Source: Elysia crispata (lineage: Eukaryota; Mollusca; Gastropoda; Plakobranchidae). Taken from it: a stretch of DNA of 64,000 bases. The position numbers were made by a program, and so were the translations under genes. The notes beneath the pieces were generated by a model. It had not been told where the DNA came from and did no database searches. It saw nothing but the letters and a program-made list of their open reading frames with translations. The stretch spans positions 443,501 through 507,500 of the forward strand of contig JAWDGP010007341.1 of assembly GCA_033675545.1 (NCBI GenBank), given 5' to 3'. Positions 31,101-46,100 of this stretch are shown one piece after another (position 1 is the first letter of the stretch; every line of letters starts with the position of its first letter).

Positions 31101-34100
31101 TAATAGTTTTTCCAAGAAATAAAACTAGCCCCTGACCCAATTTTATAACAAAATACGTTGTAAACTTAAGTGACATGAGCACACAATCTAGTGATTGCAA
31201 TTCATTTAATACCACAATTTGGAATGCATATCAGTTCATTGCAGACATAGCTCTACGATTATAACCAAAATGAACTCATAAAACATTTGATAAGTAGAGT
31301 TAAGCATCTTTCAAAGGGTAAGAGTTAAACAACTCAATTTTACAAGCGTAAATTTCCTCAAGTAGTAATGTACAAAAATAGAAAGCTCTATGCTTGTATG
31401 AAAAAAGATTTAGAAAAAATTTCAGTCTTACAGAAGACCCACGCAAGAAAGGAAAACAGTAGAAAAGACTTTATATCCTGTATGATAAAATCAGGTCAAA
31501 CCCTTGTCTATCCCTCTTTTTTGTAAGGGAAACTCAAAAATATCTCTCCTTTTGATAAGCCCAAGCTGGCAGCTCTTATTTACCATTTCAATTTTTCAAA
31601 TGTTAAAAAAAAACTGTTTCAAATATGCTACATGTTTATGAATCTTTTTTTTTTTCAAAATATTTATGTGCACAAGATTGCCTATTTTCTTGTTGCTTTA
31701 TAATTGTTGTGGCTACAAGCTGTAAACCCCGTTCTACGAACGGGACTATGGTGTCAATTTGCCAGAGCTGGGGTGCGTGTGTGTATTAAACAGATTTATA
31801 AATGGTCTTCGTATCTCTCCTCTTACTTAAATTATCCAGATATATGCCTCTATCTACCCATCTTTACCTAGAATCTAGATATCTCAATAAATTTTATTCT
31901 AAACACAAAATTTAGATAAAGGAGTCTTTCGGTTAAAGGAAATCAACTAATTACATGCTTGCCCAATAATTATGTTTTTAGCTCCTTTTAATAGCTTATT
32001 AGAAAGCCTTGAATGTTTGTGTTAAGAGCATAAAAAATGCAATACCGTATGGGGATTCTTAACCGTGCAGATATTTAAAACTACATTGTAATGAAAGTTT
32101 AAAAAAAATTCATAAGCCAAATCTAGATTTTTGTAATTGTAGATCTTAACCTTTTGATTTGAGTTTAGCTGCTGTAAATATCTAGGGCCTAGATCTAGAA
32201 TCTATGCCGAAGCAATCTTTTCAGATTCTTTATTTAAATCTTATACTATATAATCTATATCTAGATCTATTCCAGACGGTTTTAGTTCTGCTACCGCCTA
32301 CATTATGTGCATGCTTTCAGTTTCATTCCTGCCATCCATGCCCAGCTGTGCTTACAGGAAATAGTTTGCACATTTGCCTTTTTTTTTTTTTTAAGAAATC
32401 ACATTTTTGCCTTTAATTTTCAAAAAAATACTATTCTGGTGAAAAATTATATTACCACTCCAATCTTTAGGGCAATTTACACCTTTATGCCAAATTTGAC
32501 ATTCCTAAGTGGTCTAGAAATGCCTAGCTCCATTATATATAGATGAATTCTGATTTGCTCTCATCTTGTTGGGGGAAATATAAAGGATTCTCTTGGATTT
32601 GGGAATTTCCAGTTTTATCTGAATGCACCTATTTGCACATTAAAGATTTTCTTACAACTATTAGGAATTTATAATATAGTTAACTGTGGTGAAAACTTGA
32701 AATTATACAATTTGTTTCCGGTCTTCATTAAATAGTAATAGACATGTTTTGAAAAATGACCAAATAATGATAGTAATACATTTTTTACCTTTACTGGAGA
32801 AAATTTAATGTTGCCTTATTATTAAAAAGATCTATGTGGTATTTTATTTTTCAAATTGCCATGGCATATCTTATAGAGATGTGTAAAAAAAATTGTGATT
32901 CATTTTCAATTTAGCATATGAATTTATTACTGTTAAAAATGATTTGATACCTCCTTTTCTTAAGCTTGAAGTATGGTAAAGTTATAAAATATTTTTTAAA
33001 ATCTAATGTAGTCTTCTTTTCACCCTTTAAATAGGTCAAGAAGTCGTTTGGTTCTATTCATATTTTTGTATTGCCTTGATCAATTATAGACTTTTTGCTA
33101 CTTGACAGGTTTCGAATGTGACTATGTCAGGAACCTTAACTAAAGCTCAAGCCATAGCTCTGGAGAAGCAAAAACTCATAGAGAAAGAAAAAGAAATTGC
33201 AGCAAAACTGCTGCTTATGAAGCAGGCTCAAAATGCTGCAGCCTCAAAATTGCTCAAAGATACAGCAGCCTCAGCCAAAGTGCGAACCACAACAGTTGCA
33301 GCAAAGCAAGCCAAATCCAACAGCTTCACCACAGCAAGCACAAAAAGTCAAGCACAGAAACAGCAGAAAGAACAGTTTAGGCAGGATGTCATCCCCATTA
33401 CTGAGGCCTTGGCCCCAAACTCAACTACAGTTGCTCCCCACAGGAGGAAGTCATTGTTAGATGCCAGTTCCAGTACCATACCTAACATCCCCTTGACCCC
33501 ACGGAGATCAGTGTCAAGAGACTCGCAAGAGGAGGTGTCCTCTGGTCGAAAAGGTGAGAGGCATTGGATAACTATAATGTTGGTCAATTTTTAACACATA
33601 CAGTGGAATTTAAAACATTAATGCAAACAGTTTTTGTCCTCATTTTCATACCTATGATATATCTGATTTATCTATCTATCTATCTATCTATCTATATATA
33701 TATATAAATATATACACAGAGAGGTTGGTTGGTTGGTTTGGCCCAGAGGTTTTACATTAGCGATGTCAAAGGTTACACTAGCTTTATTAGCTGTGAATAT
33801 GATATTTAATTCTTTTTTAATGAAATCAGAAATGGGTTATCATTTTTGTATAATGTCGATTTTTATATTTTATGTCAAATTGCCCAGATATATCTAAAAG
33901 CAGATCTGAAGAAAGCAATTGCAAGGTTAAAGCAGTGCATCATGATGAAAGGGCATCTGGTACAGACTCAATAGTAGAAGAAAGAAGCAATTTTGTTGTG
34001 CCCACTGGCTCGCAACATGAAAACCTTTGTAAAGTTCAGGTGCGAACCAGATAAGAAAAAATTCTTGCATTTACCGAGGAACAAAAACCACCGTTGTGAA

Positions 34101-37100
34101 GTTAGATCTGCTTGTTGAAAATTTTATTCAATTCATATTGCATGTGTTTTAAGTTTAAACAGCATTTTAAAATAGACAAATTCCTATTTGGCATACTATT
34201 TTGAAAATGCAAAAAATGTCATACCTGTTCACCAATTATTAATAGTTTGATATAACAATGTAAAAGTTCAAAAAGTGCATTTTGTAAGTATCAACCCCTC
34301 AGAATATTATACGAGGGACATGCGATTCATTGAGACTGGATGAAGGGCATGTCAAGTTCAAAGATATTGAATTTGTTAAATTTCTTTCGAGCTTTTAGAT
34401 AACTTATAATATGATTTTTTCCTCTATGCTTTATTTATCATAGTACAATAAAGTACAATCCTAAATAATTATATATTATTAGAAAATTTTACTGGGGAGA
34501 AGGCTGATATTGGTGCAACAATATCTAAACATCTCTGAAACAAGTTATTATTTTGATTTCAGACTGAAAAGACGGAAAAACAATTGAAGTGTCGCCATAA
34601 AATGTTTTCAGAAACTCTGACAAGCTTTGACTTTGTAAGTAGATGCCATTCACCTATAATATGTATGTATCTTTGAAACACAAAGGATGTATGTATCTTT
34701 GAAACACAAAGGTTTGTTTTTTCCTTTGTCCCTGACAATGGATATATTTCAAATCATTGCAGGTTAGGAAGATCTCTTTCAATTTGTAGACTGAACTGAA
34801 GAATTACTCTTCTTATTTTTCTATGATTTTTCCCCCTCAGTATCTGCATTTATATGCTACTTAATAAAATCACAGAAAGGTAGGATGCTATTGACTTAAT
34901 AAGGATCAAATTACTTGAATTTCAGATTAACAGAATGAAATCAATAGTTTGTAATGAAATCATGCATGCAGTATCATAGAGAGAAATGGAGATATAATTT
35001 ACATTACCTTTTATGTTGCCTTATTTCTCAGACATCTGAGAAGTTAAACCATTTGCATTTGCATATTACTAAGATCCCTGCATGTGGAAAAAAATGCCAT
35101 TTTTTCTTGTCATAATTGCACCAAAATGCACTAAAATTCAGCCACTTGATGCGATGATTCAAACAAGACAATAATATGTTTAAGACACTTTCTAGTTGAC
35201 AACATCTTCCTTTTCTTTTTGTTCTTGTTCCTACACACCCCTATTCTGTTTCTGACCTATGCTACCCAGTAGCTGACTCTGGGATTTTAACTAATTGTTA
35301 AATTTTTTTAGTTAAATACAAGAAAAATTTATGACACTCACATTTTGAAAGCCACTTTTTTTTCTAACTAAGGCTAGGAGTGATTCTCAAGCAGTGCTCA
35401 ATGTGAAGAAAACAACCAAGCCTGGAATCAGAGATCTCGACCAAGATGCTTCTCACGTGGGGCTATCATACACAAGTCCCTTGCTTACTTTCCGGGCCTA
35501 CAGGTTAGTTTGATCATTATGAATCAATGATCATTTTTCTCACATTTCATTAACAGAATCATCAATAACACTAATTCTGCTGACTTATATCATTTAAATT
35601 TTAAATCAAATTCTTGCTTTGACTGATGCTACATTAGTAAGATCTTTTATGTGTCTGACCATTGGAGGATTAAATCATGAGTGTGCTTAAATAACTTCAT
35701 GTGAGAGGAAAAAAAAAAAACATGCATTTTTGCTGTCATTGAATCCAGGCACTCCTGATGATTTGGACATGGGACATGAAAATAAATTAAAAAATATCTA
35801 TACACCTTTTTTGAAAAATATGTCGTACAGAGTTAGAAAAAATAGAATGATTTTTTTTATGCAATTGGACATTTTTACCTCCTGATCTGACTTCTTTAAA
35901 TATATCAAAAGTATATCTTTTACAGTAACCTCCTCCAAGGTACAGTTTTCCTGATAATATAAAACATTTTTATATATTTTTTCAAATTGTATCAACCCCA
36001 TTTTATTTTGTTAAATACACCAAATGTCTGGAGACCAGTTTTAATGCATTGGGCAAAAGCTGAAAATTGAGCTAACAGAAAAAAAAAGGCATTCAGTGAT
36101 AACTTCCAATGTTCTGTTTTATTTTCAGAAACAAATTGAAAGAATAAATATAGGGCCAAAATTTTTTTATATAGGTGTTATGCTTAATAGCCAAGAACTT
36201 GTCATAGTTTGTCCAGTGTCTGGCAAGGATTGATTAAATGACAGTAAATTTTTGGGGGATTTTAACATAAATTTATGATCATTAGAAAAGTAGTTCATGT
36301 TGATTAATACTGGTCTTTACTATATTCTTAGTAATATGTCATCTTTTTTTTAAATGATTGCTTTCTTCAAAGACATGATTAAATTCGTGCACATGATGAA
36401 ATTTGAGCCCTATTGTTGCAGGTTCAACTTAAATTTCCGCATGAAAGAAAAACTGAGTCTGCAGAGCAAAACTTACTCAAACAAGTTAAACCCAAACTGT
36501 GTTCTCTGTCCCTTTGACTTACAGGGAACATGCAATGATGACTCTTGCTTGAAGTAAGTGTGTAGGAATTAATTCATGAGTTATTTGACATCCAAATGTT
36601 ATGAATAAAGGTCACATGCTCTGAAATTTGAACTTCATTTTTATGGAACCTAATAAACACAATTTCATACAAAACAAAAAGTTTTTGTAACATTTAGTAT
36701 AGTAGAACCCTTCTCATACAATTTTATTTTCTTTATGTCAGACAGTTTTCAAGGTTATTTCTGACACATCCACTCCAATTTAGTTTGCAAACAGAAAGAT
36801 TTGATACTATAACTTAGTTCTGTACTAATTTGTAAATAGTTAAGATGTTCTTCCTTCACATTTCATCATTTCTATTTTTTTTTTTAATGTCCCTCAGTCT
36901 TAAAACAGCAACTACTTAGTATGTAATAAAATGTAAAACTCTATTACAGCCAGCACCCACAAGACTATGAACTGAATGAGCAAGAGCTACTGGAGGATGT
37001 TGTGTCTTATTGTCCAGGCCTGGCCAACCTCAAAGATGATGCTACTCCAGCGGAGATCAGCACTGGGATAGGTGAGGAATTGAGGATGCTTGTCGGTTGC

Positions 37101-40100
37101 TCATTTCTTAGATGACCCTCTAAAAACCTGGCTTACTAATTGTTTACAGTCCCCTTAAATCTTTTTCAAGCAAAGAGTTTCATAAAACAGTTAAATGCAG
37201 TAGCCACAAAATAGATTTTGTAACTTTTTGTTAATTAAATCATTCATTTCTACTAGCAACAGGCTGTGCAATTTCTAATTTGCTTTAAGTTAGCCTCCAA
37301 ATTAATTTTAGAATTAAAAAAAAAAATTTTTTTTTCACACTATCACCATGAAAAAAAATTATGCATCACAAATTTTTATTAACTTTCACAATATTGTAAA
37401 TTTTCCATTTTAGGATCGTATGTGGAAAAGCTTCTGCACAGACACAAAGCGAAAATGTCTGTTGACAAATTGGGTCTTTGGCTAGCATCTCAAGTCAAAG
37501 AGAAGTGTGGAAAAAGTATGTCTCTTTCAAATTGAGTCAATCTAAAGAGGAAACAAAATAGCATTCTTCTGCTTTGATTATTTTAAAGCTCTGAAGTCAG
37601 TGAAAAACTAATTTCGATCCTTGAACACAGAGAAAACAATCCAAACAACAATTGTTAGAAAAGATAAATCAATATTTTTTTGTGTTACTCGTTTTAGCTC
37701 GCTTTAAAAAAAACTAGAGTGTGGATTCAATTTTTCTTTCACATAAAAGATTTGGGATCTATCAGGGTTATTCACAAAAGGTCATTTGCAAAAAGTCGCA
37801 ATGAAGGCAATTAGGAAAAATTTTATTCTAAAACTTGGTCCACCTTTGGCATGATAATTTTATGTTGAATTCCATTAAACTCAAGTATTTTGAAAAGAAA
37901 TACCAGCATTATAGTTCCTCAGAGATTAATGTGTTTCCCATTCTACTTTGTAAATGAACATCTAATTTAATAATCAATCATACCTCTTATAGACATTACA
38001 TGAGTGTTACTATGTAATTAGGAAAGTTATTGTAAGTGTCATAACCAAATCATGCTCTAATTTGAATACTAAAAAAATGGTATATTTCCCAATGAATGCA
38101 TTTATTTTTTTTTTTTGGAAAAAAAATGAGTATTCTTATTTTGAGCCTAAAATTACATCAACGAGCCTTCACTTTAAAAATGCCACATATCCATTGTTCA
38201 TGTAATTTATAGGTGTCTACTAAGAAATGTTTTGATGGAATAACAGTGTTCCTTATGTGTTTTACTGAGTAGCCCTGATACAGGGCTTAAAATTTACCAT
38301 GGTGCTTTGAGATATTTCACTGTAATGCCTGGAACTCTTTTCATCAACTTGTGAATTACTAAAAGCTGTGCAATTCGAAAATAAACACTAAGATGGAGGT
38401 AGATGAAAGCTATTACAATCCTAATCATAGTATTAAAACATATAATAAGAAAAAGTAAGAACTTAAAGATTGTTTTAAATTTTTGTCATATTTGACATGA
38501 AATGTGTGAAATTATTCACTTTCTGACTGAAGAATAGTTTTAACACTGTTGTGAGAAAAGTTTTAAGATTTGTAACCATTTCATTATCTCTGTAAGATAC
38601 AACTGATAGACTTAAATCCAAATGTTCAATTCTATGATTGATGACAGGAATTTAATTAAGCCTTTCTTTTTACAATGGTCAGCAACTAAGAGTCCTCTCT
38701 AACGTTTTCAAGATTAAAAACAGGAGTGTGGAGCGTATAAAACTAATTGAAAAAAAAAAAGAAGCCAAAACATACTTTCATAGATTACTTATGACAGCTT
38801 TTTATCTTTCTTATCATCATACTTTCTCAGCAAGGATATGTATTCATCGTGATTAGTTTGGAACATCTTCTTCTTGTTGGTTACACCTTTTGCATACACA
38901 AATAGAAGTAAAAATGATTTCACTGCTCTAGATCTGGAGCTCCAAAAAGAAGTATTATGATGACACATATAGTAAAATACAAAGCAAAATCTATTGACAG
39001 GTTTAAAACAATGATTATATGAGTGTGCTTCGTTTGCAGCTTGAAGAAGATAGATTTTGTGCTTTATGCAGAAAATATAAACTTTCTGTCATTGTATAAA
39101 CTATTTATTTTGAACTACAGCCCAAAAAAATACTTCTTTTGTTTGATATTCCTTGCTTAGAAAATAGTCATGAAATGGATAGATTGTTGCGTTAATCTTT
39201 ATATTTTGTTTACCATCTCTTCAATGTGTCCTTTTTATGAAGCAATGTTATTTTCTTTACCAAATGAAGACAGTCTTTAAATCTACATACTAGGAAAGTC
39301 ATGAACTTTTGAAAATGGCTTACAATAAAATGAAAAGTTTAAACAAATCGCATTTAAGTCTTAATGATGGTCAAGTGTTAAATATTCTCAATTTTTAAAT
39401 CTTCTCTGATGAGTTAGCCTCTTTTTTAAGTCAATTGTAACAGATGATGAAAAATAATTCCTGTCGAAGACAAAATGTATACAGAACCAATTTTCCTCTT
39501 TTGCTTAGATCATCTTATGAGTCGTTTTCTATCCTTCTTTTGTTTATTTCTACCTGTGGCAATTTTGTAGGGAACAACGAGTTGATTTGCACAGAACCAC
39601 GCAGATGGAAACCAGAAGGGAAAGTGCTAGATGAGAAACTGAGTTCCCACTTAAAAGAGTTTCTGACTTCACAAGATACAGTAACAATACGTTAGTAATC
39701 TACTTCTTTTTTATGGTTACTACTATTTGAGTCTTAAGGCTTTTATTGGCTCAAAGATTCTAGAAAAATTGATATGTCTTAATATATGTGTTTTGTAGTC
39801 TTGTATTAGCTCTACTGAATATAATTACTATTGATCATTAGGAAAAAAATAGGCAGAAATTATATGATTTTTAAGACGAGGAGGCTTCTTGTTGGAAACT
39901 CTCAAAATAAAGCTTTTTTCTTTTCTTTTTAATTTTGTTGGAAATTTCATGCATGTTTACTACTTGCAGCATCTGTATTGTTTTTTTTAACCATTGAAAA
40001 TGAAAATAATCTTTGGTTTTTTTTTTTCAAAAATATGTAATTTTGATGGAGTCACTTTCATTGTTTCAGTGATTTTTGTGTGGCAGGTATTAAACTTTGA

Positions 40101-43100
40101 ACTTAACTTTCTACATTTTTATTTGCCCCATCCTTTCTCTTTGATAGTGTTGTTTTTAATTTAATGAAGGGTCTGAGATTGTGAATTCAAATGAAAAGCA
40201 AAATACTTGAGAAGTTATATCTTAAGTTGAAGGAGCATTAATCTTGTAACCTATATGAAGGGTTGCAAGTGTAGAAATAATCCTGGTTTACCCAAAGCCT
40301 GTTTTATTTGTGCATATCTATTTGCACTTAAATTTTTCCAGGTCAAGAGAAACCGGTGCAGTTCTTTGAAAGAGACACAGTCCTATGTGAGGAAGATGTC
40401 CGTTACTTCATCAGCGACACTACCTCAGCGTCTCTTGAGACTGAGATTACACGGGACATGACCAACACACAGCTCTGGCTTAGACTGGCTCGTAAAAAAC
40501 TTTTTGTCCCAAACAGGTGAGCAATTGTGAAAAGCAGTCACTAGGAGAAGAAAATAAAGGGAGGCGATATGAGTCTTGAGATCTCGGTGATCATTGATGA
40601 CTGTGCAAGAATTGATGGAAGCTTTTCTTTTGTAGCTTTTGTGATTTTTCGTAATAAAGTACTTGGAAGTCGATTTGCAAAATAAATTCTGTTCAGATGC
40701 TGCAATGAAGGTTTTAATTTTTTTTAGCAATGTTCAGTTTTTCTAGAGGGAATTATCTCTGAATCATCGAACTACCCACAAGAGGAAAAAGAAATCTAAC
40801 ATTTGTTAGCACTAATTATCTTTGTGATTACCCTCAAAGATTAGTAATGGCAAAAGCCTAAATTAGATAAAATTGCTAGTTTCATATCTTTTTGCCTTTT
40901 CTTCTTCTTTTTTTTCAGATATAATCTGAATTTGAACAAGAATAAAAAAGTTGTAGAGTTAAATCTTTAATCTAACAAAGATGAGAAGCCTATCTTTGAT
41001 AAAAAAAATGTAAAAAGTACTTGTTGGACAAAAGTTTTGTTTTATACAGAAACAAATAATTGTCATCTTTTCAAGCATAACGCTGAGAAGTATCATTTGG
41101 CTCACGAATGGTTGGCAAACATTACTATTATTAGTAAAAAGCATATATGCCAAAAGTCTAAATGATTCAGATATGGAAATCTGCTTTTGAAAATCCTTCT
41201 TGGCCCTTTTCCAAAGAAATATTTGAATTTATATTTCTTCTTTTTCATTAAGAACCCCAGCAGAATGTCTGGATCTTGCTCTGAGTGTGCTGTCTCGAGG
41301 CTTAGAAGCCAATCAAAGGGCTCCAGACCTGTGGCGCAGTTACTTGAGTTTGTACCGCTGTCATCCTGAAGTCCAGGATTTTTCTCACTTCTGCCAGAGT
41401 GCATTAGAATATGCTCCTTCTTATGACATTTGGTTTCTGGTGAGTGAAGATCTCTATTAAACCAACTGTAAGTATTGTATCAGCTCTATCAGCAAAGATT
41501 TTCTTCATTCTCCAAACAGCCAGAGACATCTTAAAAAGTTGTGAGAGATACTGTTTATCTGATTTTCAAAGTATGAATAAAAGAAAAGCATTACATATTA
41601 TTAATAATAAATGAGACATTCTTTATCCCAGGTGATAGGGCATGGTTCCTTATTTTTATGAATCCAGTTAGATTTTGACACTATCAAAAATTGAAAACTA
41701 TTGGGATTCTCTAATTTTCTGGCTTTAGATCTAGTTCACATAATGTCTATTTTTGACTTATAAGTTCTGATTTCGTTCTTGCTGTTCCTTCCATCATTAC
41801 TGCATCTCCATTGTTTAAATCACTGCTGTCCTTCTATGTTACGGCAGATAGAAGTTCTACTTAATTTATGACCAGCAATGCAACCATGGTTGTTAATGTT
41901 TAATTTTTAAATTAATTTCATTTCTCTTTTTTCAGTATTTGGATTCAATCAAAACTTTCCCAGAAAAGGATGAAATCAGTATGAATGTGCTTGAGTTTCT
42001 GTGGACCACCTCCAATAACCAAACTGTTCAAGGGAACACTAAAACCTCCATAAATGTTTCAAAGGTGTCAGAGGACTTACCAGCCTCTAGTACAGATAAG
42101 AGAAGCAACACTAGCCCACCTAATGCTGTGGCTGGAGAAGATGGGGCTCTAGCCATAGATGCAACTAAATCAAACAAGGAACCGTCCAGTATGAATGAGT
42201 TTCCAGGCAGGGACAAACTTATTTCTCACCAAGTACTAGAAATGATTATCTACAGATTATCACTTAATGTTAATGCAGGACGTCTGAAGACAGCTGTCAA
42301 CTTTGTTGAGGTAAGGAATTGTCTGCGTTTGCTTCCATGACTATTACAGGTCCCCATTGAGTTGGGCAGAGTTGAAGGACTAAGGATCTTAATTTAATTG
42401 TCAATAACTGTAAAATGGCTCAAACTCAGGATCATCTGTAGATGTTAGAGATGAGGGTTAATGTAGAGGACTATTTCAGTTCAGCAGCACCTGAAGCAGT
42501 GACTTCAGAACCACTTCTGCTACTTTATTCTTGTATTTTTCTAATGACATTGTTTTTCAGACCATTCTTGGTGTTAAAGCAAAGGCTAGTGCATCTCATT
42601 CAGACTGTCTCAAGTCTTTGAGTGCCCTGCTTACTGTAGAGGATCACCTTGTGCTGTGGCTGACATTAATCCATGTGTCAGAGTGGCACCAGTTGCCAGC
42701 GTGCTTCTATGGTGATAGCAACCAGAACCCTGGGCGCATCATGGCAAAGGTAATTGGATTTTTCTTTTTGGGTCAATTTTTTTTTAAGGAAAAAGATAAA
42801 CAGACCTCAATTATAAATGAATTTCCTCCATTCCACCCAGACCTCTCCTCCCACCAAAAAAACAGTTTAGTATTGTTACAGTATCTAGATTGCTTGTGGT
42901 GAAAACAAATTTACTTGTGAAATAGATCCGAAGCAAGGGGGAAAAGGTGGAGTGGGGCTTCTTGATTTACAATCATAATAATCTCGAAAAGGTTAAAATT
43001 TGCCTTTTTTATTTTTCTTTCTTACGATTATTATGAAGCCCTTATACCATTCCCAAATACAGGATACTATTTTAATGTTGATCTAATTCATATTTCCTGA

Positions 43101-46100
43101 TCTATGTCCCAGAGTAAAATAACAATGGTTTGGAAAGCAAAACCTTCCCTGAGTTTATCACTAGATCGCCTTGTGAAGCTGCATACGTTGGGAGCACAAG
43201 TGTGGACAGCAAGGCATGGTGACATTGGGCATGACCAGGAAGCTGAAGGTCACTATATCAGCTTGGTGCAGTCACTGGTCAGTCTTCTGCTCTTCCATGA
43301 CAGGTTGGTCCTCTCTTCATTTTGGAATGCGTGTTATGTGTAAGGAATATAATTATTTAGTGCAGGTTTTTAAAGATGGAAGAGAAGGAAAACACATTTG
43401 AAGTACATCATGTGATACCATTTGTTTCATGAGTTAAAGAATTTCAAAGGTCTCTTTACAATAACTTTTGTCTTGCACTCAGCTCAAATAAGTTGTCCTA
43501 ATTTTTACATTTAAATAGTTTGATAATTGTTGCTACGAACAATGAATTTTTTTCATTTCTCAATACCGTACAGCCCTTCAAATAAGACCTTATTAAGTAA
43601 TCACATAAATCTCATAAAGAAATCACATTCCCTATTATTTGTAATGTCACTAGTCTATACTGATGAAGCCAACTTTTAGGCGAAATGTTTAAGCGTAGTT
43701 TTAAATTTTGTGCTCTTTGTCCATATAAGTCCAAGTTGGGTGCTTGTTTACACCTTAAGTTATTTCATTCCATCTTTTACCCGTGTATATAACGGATCCT
43801 TGGACTTATATATAGTTGTGCCCAAGAGTTGAGCATTCGTTTTTTTTATTCTATGACCTCATTAAGTCTAAGCTTTGGGGGGGGGGGGGGGTAGGTCTCT
43901 CTTCAGGGATTCAAAAGCCCTGAATTTTAACCCTGAACCCACCTATTGATCAGATTATGTCACCTTACTTAAACAAAGTAAAATGGGACATCATGCACAA
44001 GTCAAAACTTTCAAAATGGCATTTAATTTCTGCAAAATGTTTCAGAGGTAAGAAGTTCCTTTAGCAAACAGACATATCAATTAAGATAACTTCTATAGAT
44101 TGATTTTAAATTAATGAGTTCATGTCTAAACACTGCGCCTATGTTATCTTGTGTCTCTATTTTTGTATGATTAGGTCCGAGAAAGCTGTTACAGTGTGCA
44201 GAGAATACATGACTGGTGAAAGCATGATTGAGTTGTGGCTAACACTGGCTCAAACCCAGAAATATCTTCCTGAGACCAAGAAAGTAAAGCAGGTCAGGCA
44301 CTCTACAAACCTCTCTTCCTCTATGAGAATCAGAGCTTTTGGATATGTGGCATAGACCAATTCTGAGGTCAAGAAATCATAGATAGCCAAACTAAGGAAA
44401 ACAGAAACTGGATGTTTTTTTTTTCCAGTTTTGTGTAGTAAAATAATGCGAGTGAAAATGCATGGGCAACTGCAAATCTGTCCTGACTAAATGAAACAAA
44501 TAATGGGAATAGTTCTGTGTCATGAATTTTGAAAAGTGAAGCTATACCGGACAAAATAGTTTTATGCTGTATCAAAACAAATTATGAATGGGTGTTGTTT
44601 TTACAACCTTACAAAAGTCTTTCCTGATCTATTTTGCAGATTTTTGAAGAGGCTTTATCATCAAACAGTTCAAGTGCAAAACTTCACTTCTATCACAACA
44701 TGTACCTTTTTACAAATGTAAGTTATAACCTGCTTTTAAAATAAAGTTTATTTTTGTTCTATTCTATGGCAGTCATGAGTGATATGAAGAAAAGAAAACA
44801 CTTGTAATTTTTCTATATGGGTCTACATGATTTTTGCTTTTTATCTTTTCCTGATTGCTTGCCTTATTGGATATGAAATAAGCAAAATGATGAGAGGAAT
44901 TTCCATATTGCAACTTTAAAAAAATCACTGCTCAAAGTTGCAACCATTTATTGATTAAGATTTGAAATAATGGAAACTTGCAAGTAAAAGGAGAATCCTT
45001 GATTTAAGATTCACATAATTATGTTTTATATTTATGAGTTTTTGCAGGTGTGGCTTTTCTTCACTTTACCCCTAGAGGATAAGATTAGTGTAGGCCCACA
45101 GATATATTTTAAAGTTTTAGTTGAGTGATCTAAATCAGTTACCCACTTATAATTATGTGACAGGAACTTATTTTTCTTGCTCAATTTTCACTATTTATTT
45201 GCTACTAGTATGATGCATATGTTTTAAATGTTTTTCTCAGGGTGAAGAAGAGCAAGCATTAAGCAATCTGGAACAGTTTGCCATCTCACATTTTGATGTC
45301 ACAAGTGGAAACTTGCGCGAATGTGATCCCAATGTTCTCTACTGGTAAATTTAAAACAGATACAAATTTTATTACTGTTAATGGTATCTGAGTATGCATG
45401 ACAACCATATACATTTTCTACATCAATATAGGATTGTGGATAATATTTAACCCCCCACCCCCCTCTCTTTCTCTAAGTTTTTTTAGCATTAGTACTTTTA
45501 TATTTTTATATTTTTCAACACAGCAATAAGGGCTTCATTTGCTGTAAAGTGAAGTGTCTAAAGGTGCAAGGTTTTCTAAAACGTTTTAGGTATCTAGATT
45601 TGGAAAACTGGTGGCTGTCCCGTTCTGGAACCCATCTGGGCAACTCAGGGCTACTTGTTAAGCTCTGATGTGACAACATTGCTGATGAAACAAATAAAAA
45701 TTGTATTTGATGATATTTGATGATAATATCACATAAATAAGCTTCAATTTTTATTTAAATAATTCTCTATATTTTTTTAATTGAGATATATATAAGTTAA
45801 AATTTTATTTTTCAGTGCAGATTTTAGTGGTGATTGTATGTGAAGTTATAGCCATTTCGAAGGTCTGCAAAATCGAAAGCTGCAGGAAAACTGAGGGTGT
45901 CAGAAATAATATAATTTGGACGCCTTCAATTTATGATCAACACTTCATGTTTCTGAAGAGGATGCCAACATTCAGAGCTATCCCATCTTTTTTGGCCCCA
46001 CCTCATTCCCTTTCCCCTTTGTTTGCGCTCTCTCTCTCTCAACAAAACTAAAAGTGGAGATTTTTTTAGATTGATGTGCATTATAAGATTAGATATTTTC

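Noticed and set aside
39444..39570. N-terminal part of an 83-codon frame before exon 22
   Set aside because: It is intronic read-through; the acceptor AATTTTGTAG at 39570 sets the exon start and the phase from exon 21.
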